Shown one piece after another: positions 20,806 to 32,411 of a stretch of 64,000 nucleotides of DNA; position 1 is the first letter of the stretch, and every line of letters starts with the position of its first letter. Origin of the DNA: Glebionis coronaria (lineage: Eukaryota; Streptophyta; Magnoliopsida; Asterales; Asteraceae). The notes under the pieces were generated by a model. It did no database searches and was not told the DNA's origin. It was given only the letters and a program-made list of their open reading frames with translations. The stretch lies in contig CM046875.1 of the NCBI GenBank assembly GCA_025667525.1, positions 205,588,271-205,652,270 on the forward strand, given 5' to 3'. Both the position numbers and the translations under genes were made by a program.

Positions 20806-22010
20806 AAATGATAGTCGTAGAAATACGTCTTTTAGGAAAAAGAACGTAAATGTGGTAAGTCTTAACGAGTGATTTAGGAAAACCACAAGTTATGACCCAA
20901 TGAAGTGAGTTCGTTCTCGAGGAGGCTAGTGCGTTGTGAATTGAATTGATTTGATTTTGTTTTTGATTATTAACAAGAAAAGGGAGAAGAGAAAATGACG
21001 AAGACGAAAAAATAGAAAAATAGACAAAAACACTACTAGAAAGTTAAGACGTAGAAACGTAAAAACGACAAAATTTAAAATTTTAACCTAAAAATTCCTA
21101 AAAATTACTAAAAATCCACAATAATATTCTAAGAGTTTACAAAAAATCCAAACTTGCCAAAACCTTTTAATTAATTAAATAATGACTTTTTAATGCTAAT
21201 TAAAGCCCTAAAAATCACTTTTAAATATTAAAAAGCCCTAAACAAGATTAAATAGTTTGTAAACCTCAAAAATGACCTAATGAAGCTAAAAACTATTTTT
21301 AAAAATTTTAAAACCAAATTTAACTATTTTTAAACTCCTAAAAACTATTAAAATCTATTAAATCTTAAATTAATTCTAAAAATTAATTGAAAAACCTAAA
21401 AATTAATTGGAAAGTGAAAAAGTTCCTAATTTAATGTCTAGAATCTAGGAAAAATGAAAAAAAGTTAAAAATAAAACTTTGAATTTTTATGAATAAAATA
21501 ATAATAAAATATTCCAAAAAATAAAAAGTTCCTAAATAAATTCTAAAAAATTTTCAAAAATCCTAAATATTCTAACTAAGAAGAAAATGCAAATTAAAGT
21601 TCCTAAAACCTTTTTTATAATTTTATATTAATTATTAAAGTTTAATAAAAAACTTAAAATCAAATAAAATTAAAAATTAAAGTTTTTGAAAACTTTTTGA
21701 TATGTAAACCTCAAAAATATAAATTAAAACTTAAAAACTATTTTTTGGATTTTTATATTACTGTTTACTATTTTTATACACTTTCTAAATTTAAAACTAA
21801 AAATAATCCTAATAATTAATTAAATAATGGGAAAAATAAAACTTTGAAACAGAAAAATCTAAAATACTGATTAAACCCTAGGAAAAATGCTAGATACTAA
21901 ACAAGCTTAATAAATAAGTTGGAAAAGCCTAAATAAGCTACGGCTTATTTTAATAAGCCAAACTCAAAACGTGCTTAAATAACTATTGAAATGAGACTCT
22001 AACGTAAAAA

Positions 22011-22090
22011 CTCATCTAGATCACTGGTAGAACCCCTCACTCCTGAGCTGCAGGTCGGGGGTTCGAGTCCAGGCAGGGTGAAGTTTTTAA
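22011..22090 (+). other. tRNA-like segment antisense in the Athila 1 5' LTR
   Basis: The A-box-like site is at 22017-22027 and the exact B box GGTTCGAGTCC at 22060-22070, with T-runs after it. It is identical in layout to 12334-12413. Confidence 0.6.
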
Positions 22091-23478
22091 TTTTTATTTT
22101 CTTTTTTTTTCTTTTTTAACACTTAAACCTGTTACACTTTTAGACAATAAAACACAAAGACAAATTGAATTTGACAAAGATTAAGGCAAGTTATGAGCAG
22201 AAACGTGGCCAGGTCTGCTTATGTTTCTGATGAACAAGTATGTTCATACACTTGTGCACTAAACTACAAAGAGGACTTGGTTTGCTGGTGATTTGGTGGT
22301 GTTTTATGGGACAAGCAGGCACCCTTGTGCTCTTTGGAGCACAAGGAGTCACAAATAAGCAGCAATCAAGCAAAATCAACACTCCAAGAAACACAAATCA
22401 AGCAAGAAAAACCAAATAAAGTTGCTGAGACAATTTTTATGGTCTGGTGGTATATAAGCTGATTAGAGTGCACAAAGATGAGTTTCCAAGGCCTAAATTT
22501 TGCACACAAACTCACCAATTAACATACAAACAAATCACAATCCTGTCTTGACCTATAAACTAACAGCTCATCAAAATTTAAATACCAACTCACCCAATAC
22601 AGTCACCAATGGAAGTTTCTGATATTATAGCTCTTAAACCAAATTTCAAGCATGCATTTGTGTTTAAACCAAACCAAACTGAAAACTTATGTGCCTAGCA
22701 ACCTATAGCAACCAAATGAGTAGATCTAACACGTTTTATCACAAAATCAATCAAAGAAACTCACTTAATATGCTAATCCAAACACCCCTTTAAAAACTGA
22801 ATACCAAGATTTTTCAAACCAAATCACTTAAAATCAATTCAAACTGATTCTAAAGAGTTTTAGCATGCATAAAACACCAAATAAACTTCAATCAAACTCA
22901 TAAAAACACTTAACATGCAGTTTTCACCAAGATCATTTAAATCACCAATAAAACTGAAAAATTAAAAAGGGAAAAGGATTTTTACCTAAGGGACTTACAT
23001 CCAAGTCCCTTGTGACAGCTTTGTCACCTCCTTTCAGGCTGGGGCCTGAGCTGAACTTAATCAACAACACTCAAACAATCAAACCTGCAAATAAGAACAA
23101 ACACAAGAACAACACACTTTCTGATTTTCTCTTAAAAACTTTCAAACCTTGGAACCACTTGACTTAACACGTTTTAAAAACAATTCACAAGTTCAAAAAT
23201 CAAGGACTCTTATCCACTTTCACTTCAAAAAGCCTTGATTCTCAGAAACTTTCAAACCTTTTTAAACAACCTTTTTGAAAACTTAACACACAAAATCTTT
23301 CACAATTTTTAAAATGGAACTCAGCCTTAGCATTTAACACAATACACAAACTTTTTAAACTTAATAAAAGGAATTACACTTGTCTTTCACAAACACCAAA
23401 CTTCATTAATTTAAAAAAGGAATTACAAGTTGAAAAATGCTAAAAACCGGAACAACTAATAGAGTCACAGGTCAACTC

Positions 23479-23486
23479 TATTTATA
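23479..23486 (-). promoter_or_regulatory. putative TATA box, Athila 1 5' LTR
   Basis: In element sense this is TATAAATA. In the 5' LTR it would drive the genomic RNA and the gag-protease ORF. Confidence 0.6.
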
Positions 23487-24547
23487 CAATGAAAAGAACA
23501 ATCTAGAATGCTTAAAACCCTAGTTGCTGAAATGCCAAAAAGGCCCTTGAGTCTTCAATCTTCAAATTGGTCAAAATCGTCCCATGTGACTTGACAGCTT
23601 GGAAACTTGTTTGTGGACGTTGGATTGGACTTGGGGACCAAGGGAATTCATCTAACCGTTTAAATGGTCGGGACATAGGGTTTGGGGGAAAATGACTTGA
23701 GCAGGGGAGGTCTGGGGAGGGGTCCACAACCCATGTGGGTATGTTTTGTGGAGTGGGAAATGGTGAGGGCATGGGTAATTTAGGATCTGGACAAGATGGG
23801 GTAATAACCCCTTGTTTTGGGTTTAATTAATCTGGGTGGGGTTTTAGGGTTTAAGTGGATTAAGGCCATGTTTAATCTATTTTGGTATAAACATTTTTAA
23901 AATAGTGTTAATGGTGGGAAAGTCGTTTTGACCAATTGACCATGTTTTTAAATAAAACCGGTTTGGGCTTGTTGGACGGGTTTGGGTAGGATATGGGTAG
24001 GGTTAATGGGTTGGTGGGTGGGCAGGGCTGAGGTGTCACAATGTGACTGGGTGAGGAGGTTTGGCTGGTTGGCAGGATAGGTCCCCAATCTTTTCTATTG
24101 TGTCCACTTTGTATTAATTAGCCATCAGCGCCCAATTTGCTTGCAACAACTTTTGGCAAGTTGTCATATTTGGCACAATTTACTTCCAAAGCTTTATCCA
24201 AGGGTTTCTTTTGTATATTCTTCAAATTTCAGGGACTGATCTTGTACAATCTTCAAACATTAAGGACCACACTTGTACAATTGATATTTGGAGGGTCAAT
24301 TGTGACAAGTTCTTCAAAGATGAGGGACTAAACTTGACAATCTTAAATTCTTCAAGGGTCATTTTGCAAAATTCCAAACTTGGCCTGGTTCATTGCGCGG
24401 CTTCGTTTCCCGTGTTCGTTTTTGATTGATTCTTGTGATCTTTTGCCATTTCCTCAATATTCGTACCTAAAAATACACAAGTAACAAACACGAGCATATA
24501 TTTGGCAATTTTTATGATATTTTATGCATTTAAAGCTCGATTTGGAC

Positions 24548-24577
24548 GATGAGACCATGTATAAAAGCAGTCTCATC
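24548..24577. repeat. terminal hairpin of the Athila 1 5' LTR
   Basis: The same GATGAGAC/GTCTCATC stem and TATA-containing loop as at 14872-14901. Confidence 0.75.
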
Positions 24578-24578
24578 A

Positions 24579-24583
24579 GACTC
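24579..24583. repeat. Athila 1 target duplication gactc, right copy
   Basis: An exact match to 11145-11149. The E1 LTR sequence resumes directly after it. Confidence 0.9.
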
Positions 24584-24958
24584 CGCTCCGTTTTTTGTCT
24601 TCTAGTGGGGTGGGAATATCTGAGGTATTTGAACCCTTCAAAGGATATTCTAACAGCATTTGGAATATGCCATTTTCAAATTTTCATTTTCTATTTTAAT
24701 AAAACATTTTCTAAAAAAGAAATTTTATTAAAAAGTCTTTTGTCTTATTAGCAAAAGTGAGTTTTAAGGATAATCATTTTGATGATCACTAAGTATGATT
24801 AAGAAAGGTTAGTTATATGACTATTACCTTGATGATAGTGTTAGTTAAATAATTCATTTTGTGTTTCTACACTAAATGTGTTGTATGGTTTGTTGTGATC
24901 AAAACTAAGAAAGATTAGTTAACACTAATAATGTTTTTAGGCATTACTTGCATTAACA
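24584..24958 (-). repeat. E1 5' LTR, segment b (outer end)
   Basis: This is the continuation of 9927-11149 after Athila 1. Its last 273 bases match 1-273, including the terminal GCATTAACA. Copia A coding sequence begins at the next base. Confidence 0.85.
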
Positions 24959-26894
24959 GAGTGAACCTCAACCAAATGCTACGATGGGTATGGAATCTTA
25001 TGCTCGACATGATTTGGTCATGGTGCCAAAACATATTATTGATCAAATGAATATGGATCTCAGACAATCCGTAGATACGAATTCCACCCTAACTGTTGAG
25101 CTTGCGTTGCATAAAGAAAAGGTCAAAAATTTTGAAATGGTCCCTCAAGCAGAGAAAATAACATGTTCTGAATTTGACCAATTTCGTTTTGAAAAGATTG
25201 AACACTTGAAAGAAATAGAATCATTAAAAGCTAATCTTTCCAATGAATTAAAAGCAAAAGAGTCGGTTGTCAATGATTTTCAGAAACTTAAAATGGATTT
25301 TGAAACTCTCGAGTCTAAAAAGCTTGAATCGGAAATTAATGCTACCAAACTTCTTAAATTTAAAGAACAACAGCTTTTAAAAAATACGCTTCCACAGAAA
25401 AGGTTCATCTTTTAACTAAATCTTTTAAAGAACTCGAACTTAAGCTTCTTCAAATTTTATCACCTAATCCCGGTTATGCAAAACAAGCTCAGGAATATAT
25501 TCCCTGTCTTTATGATATGACCATAATTGGCAAATCGAAAGAAGCACCTTATGTTCGTATTTCTAAGGAGACACAGTCACTTATGGAAGAAACTCATTCT
25601 AAAATGTTTTCAAAATTCCATACGAGTGATTATGATAAGTATAATAAATATCAACTTTCTAAAAAGACACGTATTCTCTTACAAAAGGAATTAGCTGAAC
25701 TAACAGTTCTTGTGCCCCAAAGTTTGTCAAATGAAAACCCTCATAGTACGTCTCCTACACTTGTCAAAACGGATTTAACAAAGTTAATTCCACCGGTAAG
25801 TAAGGCATCCGTTAACTTAAAAGCGGTACACCAACACTTAGCCGATTTTGACAAGGTCATTTTGGAAGGTACAATGGCCACGGCCATAACGGAAGGTGAA
25901 TGGAACTTTGAGCACACTAGAGCTGCGTTCCGAGACGAAATTGTTCCGTTTGTAAAGAATGTTAAAGCTTGTCTTAGTAATCTTGATCAAGATTTGCATT
26001 TGGAAATAGAATAAGTTAAACGTGTTTTCAATGAAATGGATGATGCTTATGAAAACAGTTTACTTGAAATAGAACGGGTTTCACGCCAAAATGATCAGCT
26101 TCTTAAACAAGTGATGTCTCATGATATAGTTTCCGTCTGTGTGAATGAAAGTGTTGATAATGATTCTATTGTGCATAATGTTGAATCTGTGGATAATGTG
26201 GTAGATAGTATTTGTCACGAATATGACGCTGAATTTTTAAACCTTCGAGATTCATATTCTTCGCTTTCAAAACGTTTTGATGAGATTCAAACACATTGTA
26301 TTTCGCTTGAATGCAAGAAACAATTTATTCAAGAAATCTTTGAATCGTCATTCGAAGGTGTTAATATCGATGATGCAAACTTTTTAAATAATTTTCGATT
26401 GAATTTACAATCAAAAACAGCGTCAGCCAAGTGACGAAGTTGCTAAATCTTTGCTGATAGACATAGAGAAATCTAAGGAGCTTAACTGTGTGAACGTACT
26501 TGAGGCCGCTGAGAATTTTAAACTTGATCTAGATAATCGAGTTTCCAAGATTTTGTCCAAAGTTGATAACTTAAAACAGAAAGATACACGACTCTTCGAT
26601 TTAGTAAAGCCTGCATGTGCTAATACCACTGCACAGAATCAATCATTGATTGAACAATTGAATAGAAAGTCAGCGGAAATATCTTATTTGAGGGAACAAA
26701 TTTGTGATAAAAATCTGGCCTTGGCTGAGTTAAAGGAAACACTTCGTACTCTAAAAGGTAAGAATGTTGTGGATAACGTAGCCACTGTCTCAGCATCGTC
26801 CTCTAGTGCAATCAAAAGGAACCTTATAGCCGTCACACCATTTAATAAGGGCCCTAGGACTAAACCATCTCAAACTTTGGTCACTAAAAGATAA
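24959..26894 (+). pseudogene. copia A, piece 1: coiled-coil region of the polyprotein
   Basis: The sequence enters the copia A frame mid-protein where E1 ended; its 5' LTR and gag N-terminus would lie left of E1, outside the window. It matches copia B from about 34984 to 36900 closely along its whole length. It encodes a long heptad-like region rich in Lys, Glu, Leu and Ser (for example KIEHLKEIESLKANLSNEL) lying between the gag zinc knuckle and the protease. The reading frame is lost near 25385 by a one-base loss relative to copia B, stopped by TAA at 26012-26014, shifted near 26410 and again at 26890. It is dead sequence. The coiled coil may have served particle assembly, but that is inference. 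Confidence 0.85.
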
Positions 26895-26925
26895 GGCGGA
26901 ATCAAAACCAGCTTCTAAAATTCCC

Positions 26926-27738
26926 GTGTTGCCTTCTATAGGAGTAAGCACCACTACTAAGTCTCAAAGATCTAAGCTTAAAAGAAACAAGAAGAATGAT
27001 AGGATCTTGCCTCCATCTAGTAGTCCAGTGAAGATGAAAGTAGAAGCCCATCCTAAGAATGTTGTTTCTGTTTTGAATAAAAAGAATCATGTAGCTAAAC
27101 CTAAAGGCTCTGCGGTTGTGCAACGTTCTAAGCCTACTGTGAATTCTAATTTGAAATGTTGGAATTGCAATGAATGTATGTTTTCTAGTCGTCATGATTC
27201 TTGCCTTATTGACCATGTGAATGAGATGAATGCCCGGAAAAATGGATTAGAATGGAAACCGACTGGGAAAGTTTTAACCCAAGTTGGTTGGTTGTGGCGA
27301 CCCACTGGTAGACCTTTCACTATAGTAGGAAATATGTGCCCTTTAACTAGGATCACTCCCACTAAAGAGAAGAAAGCGTGCCCTTTAACTAGGAGTACCA
27401 AGGCTACTAAAACACAAGCGTGTCCTTTAACTAGGAACACCGACACTAGTGTAGGAACCAAGTGCCCTTTAAATAGGTCTACTCCCACTGTAGTGCCCGC
27501 AAATAATCCAAAACCTAAGAAAGTTGGAACAGTAACACCTGTTAGTGATAAAACTCACATTAGAAAACGCAGGAAATCTAAGGGTCACAAACATGTTAGC
27601 AATTATGATAATTTTTTATCTGCATCTGCTAACACTCCAGAACCAATAGTTTCCAATGCATTGTCTACTGTTGTTATTGAAAACAGGTGGTCCAAATTGT
27701 TCTCTGGTATTTCGACTCTGGTTGCTCCAAGCATATGA
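26926..27738 (+). pseudogene. copia A, piece 1: Cys-rich linker with CPLTR repeats
   Basis: A frame of about 270 codons precedes the protease. It contains a Cys/His-rich stretch (CWNCNECMFSSRHDSC), a WKPTGK...WRPTGR pair, and four tandem copies of a 14-residue unit built on CPLTR (from about 27336 to 27480). The end is basic (RKRRKSKG). The frame overlaps the protease frame with an offset, so at least one shift separates them. The equivalent in copia B is 37027-37758. The Cys-rich stretch looks like a metal-binding site, but I cannot name the family. Confidence 0.75.
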
Positions 27739-27996
27739 CCGGAGTTCGCTCTCAGCTCAGAAATTTCGTCAGCAAGTTTCTTGGTACGGTTCAATTTGGT
27801 AATGATCATATTGCAAAGATAATGGGTTACGGTGAATATCATATTGGTAATGTTATAAATTCAATAGTGTATTATGTGGAAGGTCTCGGTCACAACTTAT
27901 TTTATCTGGGACAATTTTGTGATGCAAACCTAGAAGTTGCTTTTCGAGAGCATACCTGCTTCATTCGTAATTTGTAAGGGGTTAATTTATTGAAAG
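27687..27996 (+). pseudogene. copia A, piece 1: protease and following region
   Basis: The copia aspartic protease start is visible as FDSGCSKHMTG, with DSG as the catalytic triplet. The frame continues for about 96 codons and ends at TAA (27975-27977), where copia B has a Glu codon. Twenty bases later the Athila-like solo LTR interrupts it. Piece 2 resumes at 31881. Confidence 0.85.
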
Positions 27997-28001
27997 GTAC
28001 T
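27997..28001. repeat. target duplication gtact of the Athila-like solo LTR, left copy
   Basis: The right copy at 31876-31880 is gtatt. One of five bases differs, probably a later point mutation, since copia B keeps gtact at this place. Confidence 0.75.
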
Positions 28002-28002
28002 T

Positions 28003-28032
28003 GATGAGATGGCATTTGTACATGATCTCATC
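28003..28032. repeat. terminal hairpin of the solo LTR
   Basis: The stem is GATGAGAT facing ATCTCATC. Compared with Athila 2 (GATGAGACT facing AGTCTCATC) the eighth pair has changed from C-G to T-A on both sides. Confidence 0.75.
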
Positions 28033-29059
28033 GTCCTTTTCGGGCTTTAAATACATTAAAATGTCATAAGATACCATATATATGCTTGTATTTGTTTACT
28101 TGTGTGTTTTAGGAATGGATATCGTGAAAAAGACAAAAGATCACAAGAAACAAGGAAAAACGAACACGAGAAACGAAGCCGTATAAAGAACCGGGCCCTA
28201 GTTCATGAATTATCCAAGATAAATCCTTGAAGACTTGAAGATGTACAAGATTGATCCTAAAATATGAAGAAATGACACTTAAACCCTTGTATATTCATAA
28301 TTACAAGTTTGGTCCCTTAAGTTTGTCAAAATTACAAAATGGTCCTTCAACTTTGAAGAAATGGCAAGATTAGTCCCTCATCAATTCTAATTTGTCAATT
28401 ATGGTCCCTCATGAAGTCAAAGAACCAATGAAGACCTTTGAAGATCAAGAAAGTCCAAAATCAGTCCTTCAAATATGCAAACATGGCAAAAATAACCCTT
28501 GAAACACTTTTGCCAAAGTTTTGGGGCAAAAGTGTGAAATCAGAAAGTTTATTAGCAAAGGAAAACGTGTTGTGTGGCTGAAAAACTTGTTATACACATT
28601 TCACCAAAACACAAGGTCTTCTATTGCCAATTCCCAAAGTTCAAATAAACACAAACACGCGCCAAACACCCCATCCCACCTTTTTCGGATCAAAACTTAC
28701 CACTGTTTATGTTCATCCACCCAGATTTACCATCCACTTACACAAAGGGTAAATCCAAATTAACCCTACCCACACTTGATTCACACATGCAGGAACTCAT
28801 CCCACACCCAAAACCCTCACTCCCACTCACCAAAGGGTCCTACCATTCAAGACGCCCACCTATCACATCACAACATAACCTCCAAGCTTTGCCACGTGGC
28901 CAAATCAACAGCGGACACTCTTTGCTTGGTTAGAAAGCTAAAATGAACGTCTAGGATGCATTTGGACAGATCAATATCAAAATTCGTCTAGAAGATTCAT
29001 GGGAAATTTAGGGACTTCATAGCTAGGGTTTTCTCATTGTAATCTCAGCCCTTGAGGCC

Positions 29060-29067
29060 TATATAAG
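29060..29067 (+). promoter_or_regulatory. putative TATA box of the solo LTR
   Basis: The site cctatataagg lies about 1.06 kb into the LTR. The corresponding site in Athila 2 is ggctatataaagcc. Confidence 0.5.
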
Positions 29068-31875
29068 GACTCAACTTGTGAGAGAGCCTTGTTCCAGTTT
29101 TACCTTTTAAACATTGTAATTCCTTTTTTAATTTTATAAAAGTTGGTATTTTGAGAAAATTGTAATTCCTTTTTATGTTTTTGAAAGTTGGTGTTGTTTA
29201 AGGGTAATTCTGAGTTCCATTATATGTTATAAGTGTGCTTGAATCTTGTGGTTCAAGGACGTTTATGTTTGGTAAGGTTTTCAAGTTTGAAAAAAGCTTG
29301 AAAAGTGGTTTCTGATTTTGCTATTTTTGTTGTACTAATCCTTGACCAAAAGCTATAAGCTCTTACAAGCTTGTTGACACCAAGCTTGTGAAGGGATTGG
29401 AGCCTTTGGTTGGGCTATTTGTTCATTGTGTTGAAGAAATCAAGTCCTTGAGTTTCTACTTTGAAACATCAACCAAGGCAGTCATTCATCTCCCTTGTTG
29501 AAGTACCTTGGTCTTGTTCTAGTTGTTGAACGAGGTCCAAGGAGCCTTGTTGGTCCTCCTAAGATGTTGCGGAGGACAGGTATAACCTCTTGTTAAGATT
29601 CCTCTAAAAAATCACATGTTATGGTCTGTTTTATGTTTTTCTATGTGATTTAGTGATTTTGTTTTTGTGCTTTGTGTTTATGGTTGGTATCTGTTAGTTG
29701 TCACCTAGTGTAGCTATTTGATCATTAAAATCAGTAGGTTGTTTGAAGGATTAAGAAGTTTGTTTGAAAAGTGCTTATTAAAGGATTGTTTGGGATTACT
29801 GGTTCATAAGGCCTTGTGCCCTTGTGCCCTTGGTTCTTAGGGTTTGGGAAGTCTAAACAAGTCATATTGAACAAGTTTTATTCATTGTTTAAGTTTCTGA
29901 AAGTTTGGAAAAGGGATTTCAAGTTTTGCAAAAATCTGATAAAAGGTGTTTTGAAATTGGTCAAACACATCAGATCTAATAACTTCTTTGATTGTTGGAT
30001 CTAAGGTCTGAAATCAGGTTTGGGAATAGTTTAGGTGATAAGCTATCTATTGATTATCTGGTTGTTGAATTTGGTAGCTTATTGAGTGTGCTATAGCTTA
30101 TCAAAATTGGCTGAAGTGGTCATTTGCATCAGCAAAGTGACCACCTCATTTTGTGCTTGCATTTGTGATCCTAGTGTATGCCTTGTGGTTTTGTTTCTTG
30201 GATCTTGTTTATGTGCTTCTTGTGAGTGAATTTTGCTATTTGGCGTGCCTTGTATCTGGCTTATAAGCTCACTGGCTTATTAAGCCTTATTTGCCAAAAT
30301 CTGTCATCAAAAGGTCAACTGACCTCTTGATTCACAAGGACTCCTCCTTGAGTTCTTCACAAAAGTTGCTTATAACAAGCCCATATACCATCTCTGATCA
30401 TTTGGTGAACTTTGGAGTACTTTGACTTTTGGTCAAATAAGCACAATTTGGCTTATTTTTGAGAACTGCTTATTGATACATGCAACAACTTTATTTTTGT
30501 AATAGAACTCCATTTTCTCAGCTTAATAACAAGTCTGGAAGGTTACAAGTCTTTTGGTTAAGCTTTTGCTAGGAAACTCGCTTATTTGGCTTTTTCAGCC
30601 AGCTTATTGGTTCACACAGCTTATTCTACTTGGCTTTTTGTGATTTTCTTGATTGATTATTCTTAGTTAAGCTACTTGTGAGCTTTTGCAACAAACCAGA
30701 GCTTCTGAAACCCCCTAGAACTCTAACCCGACTATTTTGTCGTTTAGTGGATTTCTATTTTGCTTATTTCTGGCTTATTGAGTGAGCTTTTTCAAAATTT
30801 CTTTTTACAGATATCTTAGGCATCTCAAAATAAGGTTGTGTGTTTAATCAGAGCTTATGGCATTGGCTTATTGCTTAATGGGCTTATTGGCCCAATAAGA
30901 ATAAGCTGTTTGTTTTTTAAGCTGTGATAAGCTCAGAATCAACTTTTGGGCCTTCAGACTTTTGTGCTTAGAATTAAATTTTGAGTCAGATAGGGATTTT
31001 CAGGTCATTTGGGCCTAGTTTGACTTTTTGGGCTAAAAAGCCCATTAGTGTTGACTGTTTTTTGTTTTAGCCCATTTGGGGGCCCATTAGGGGTATTTTG
31101 GTAATTTCACTCTCATTTTCTAATTATTTAGGTTAAAATAAACTAGTTTGCAAGTTTTTAGATTTTTTTATAATTTTTGGATTTTTAATATTATTTTAAT
31201 ATTATTTTATTATTAAATTTCAAATTTCACATGTTTGCACTTTTTATATTTTTTTTAGCTTTAATACATTAAAATAGGATTTTTGCAACTCTTAGATTAA
31301 TTTTATCATCATTAGATTAATTTTTATAATTATTTTAAGTTTTAATAGTTTTTAAATCATTTTAAATAGTTATTCTTAGTTTAAAATTTTCTAAAAATAG
31401 TTTTTAATATTTTTAGGTCATTTTAGAGGTTTAACAATTGAAAAATCTTTATTTAGGCTTTTTGATATTTAATCTGATTTTTAGGGCTTTAATTAGCATT
31501 TAAAAATTAATATTTAATTAATTAAAAGGTTTGAAAAAGTTTTGATCATTGGTAAACTCTTAGTTTATTTATTTTGATTTTTGGTATTTTTTTGGGAATT
31601 TTTAGAATAAATTTTCATTTTTTGTACTTTTTACGGTTTTACGTTTAGTCGTCGTAGTAATTAATTTCACGTCTTCGTCATTCTATTTTCTCATCCCCTT
31701 CTATCCAATATTAATCTCAAATCTTGCTACATTTTAGTCACACACATATACCTCCTTGGGAAACGAACTTTCACGTCATAAGGGTCATTAGTACACGGTT
31801 TTCCTAAACCGTCGTATTTAATACATATCGCTATTTACGCTCTTTTCCTAAAGAGTGGTAAAACACTGCAAATCA

Positions 31876-32073
31876 GTATTCGAGGGAATAATTTGTATAC
31901 TTTGTCTCTACAAGACATGATGGCCACTTCTCCCGTATGTCTTCTCTCCAAAGCATCGAAGACTAAGTCATGGTTATGGCATCGACGGTTATCTCATCTT
32001 AAATTTGACGCTATTAATCATTTGGCGAAAAACGAACTTGTTCGTGGTCTTCCTAAACTTTCATTTCACAAGG
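31876..32073 (+). pseudogene. copia A, piece 2: GAG-pre-integrase / integrase zinc region
   Basis: The copia A frame resumes after the solo LTR (31876-31880 is its right target duplication) and encodes the integrase N-terminal region with WLWHRRLSHLKFDAINHL, the His pair of the HHCC zinc fold. Copia B then interrupts it at caagg (32069-32073). Piece 3 supplies the Cys pair at 61090. The sequence is nearly identical to 38020-38220 of copia B. Confidence 0.85.
32069..32073. repeat. copia B target duplication caagg, left copy
   Basis: It recurs exactly at 61085-61089, right after the copia B 3' LTR. Confidence 0.9.
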
Positions 32074-32395
32074 TGTTGGAAATATGTTTTACGTATTAAG
32101 AAGGATCGGTCACTCCAACAATAGTCCATGTAATAGCTCGTAGTTTAGTTATTTATCTTTATTAAACAAACAAGGCCAAGCCTAGCCGACAACATGTGTA
32201 GGCCGGCCCAAATGTAAGCCCAAGCCCATCTTAGGGGCTTGGTATATAAATCCTCTCCTTAGATGGAGAGGGTGTGTGGTTAATCATTTTTTCACATAGT
32301 TCTTATTAATTTTCTCTCTCTAGAATTGTGTGTAATCCACCATCTTTCTATCTCTTTCTCTCTCTAAAACATAAACAAGATTTACATATCCTACA
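32074..32395 (+). repeat. copia B 5' LTR
   Basis: It runs TGTTGGAAATATG...ATCCTACA. The TATA box is at 32243-32250. A CCTCTCC/GGAGAGG hairpin at 32252-32271 follows immediately and would lie near the RNA 5' end. Confidence 0.93.
32243..32250 (+). promoter_or_regulatory. TATA box, copia B 5' LTR
   Basis: The site TATATAAA is repeated in the 3' LTR at 60932-60939. It is followed within ten bases by an inverted repeat with 7-bp arms. Confidence 0.7.
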
Positions 32396-32397
32396 AA

Positions 32398-32411
32398 TGG
32401 TATCAAGAGCC
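32398..32411 (+). promoter_or_regulatory. copia B primer binding site
   Basis: TGGTATCAAGAGCC begins two bases after the LTR. It is a variant of the initiator tRNA-Met site with one inserted A. Confidence 0.85.

Larger units (their letters stand above)
11150..24578 (-). mobile_element. Athila 1: complete non-autonomous Athila-type gypsy element with gag-protease only
   Basis: The 13,429-bp element has LTRs at 11150-14902 and 20809-24578, a primer site at 20788-20805, a purine tract at 14903-14923 and an exact gactc duplication. The LTRs are about 99% identical by eye, one visible difference being a 17-bp insertion near 21095, so insertion was recent. The internal 5.9 kb carries one long minus-strand ORF. 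It covers Athila gag and the aspartic protease, then leaves the pol sequence known from Athila 2 and ends. RT, RNase H and integrase are missing without any visible remnant. Gag resembles Athila 2 gag closely. Mobilisation by a related autonomous Athila is inferred. It resembles the described class of terminal-repeat retrotransposons with gag (TR-GAG), with a protease and a new tail added. Confidence 0.92.
20809..24578 (-). repeat. Athila 1 5' LTR
   Basis: At 3770 bp it is about 99% identical to 11150-14902. Differences include a 17-bp insertion near 21095. It carries the same tRNA-like segment (B box at 22060-22070), TATA box (23479-23486), U3 repeats (about 24217-24400) and terminal hairpin (24548-24577). 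Confidence 0.92.
1..24958 (-). mobile_element. E1: Sirevirus-like copia element without gag-pol, left end outside the window
   Basis: On the minus strand the order is 5' LTR (9927-11149 continued at 24584-24958), Met-type primer site (9913-9924), internal region (274-9912), purine tract (about 274-291) and 3' LTR (1-273, cut by the window edge). The 3' LTR piece matches 24686-24958 with about six differences. E1 sits in copia A; the flank after 24958 is gagtg, the expected right target duplication, but its partner lies outside. Without the two later insertions (2635-5915 and 11150-24583) the internal region is about 6.4 kb. It holds a 418-residue ORF and two proline-rich ORFs but nothing I recognise as gag, protease, integrase or RT. 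Long LTRs, a poly-G tract by the LTR end, several purine tracts and an extra ORF suggest a Sirevirus (Maximus/SIRE) derivative. The lineage call is inference; the LTR/PBS/PPT structure is seen directly. Confidence 0.8.
28002..31875 (+). mobile_element. Athila-like solo LTR inside copia A
   Basis: At 3874 bp it begins TGATGAGATGG and ends ATCA, like the Athila 2 LTR. It shares with that LTR the terminal hairpin (28003-28032), U3 repeats (about 28250-28480), a TATA site (29060-29067), a CGAC/GTCG hairpin (30729-30742), GCTTATT repeats (about 30070-30900) and an AT-rich final third. No primer site, gag or second LTR is present, and copia A continues on both sides, so it is a solo LTR. It is a different, more diverged family from Athila 1 and 2. 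Frames such as 28521-28763 and 29816-30004 lie in non-coding LTR sequence and are not called. Confidence 0.88.

Noticed and set aside
28521..30004. Small frames in the 28-kb solo LTR
   Set aside because: They have no domain and lie in the untranslated part of an LTR; equivalents in Athila 2 LTRs are not conserved as frames.
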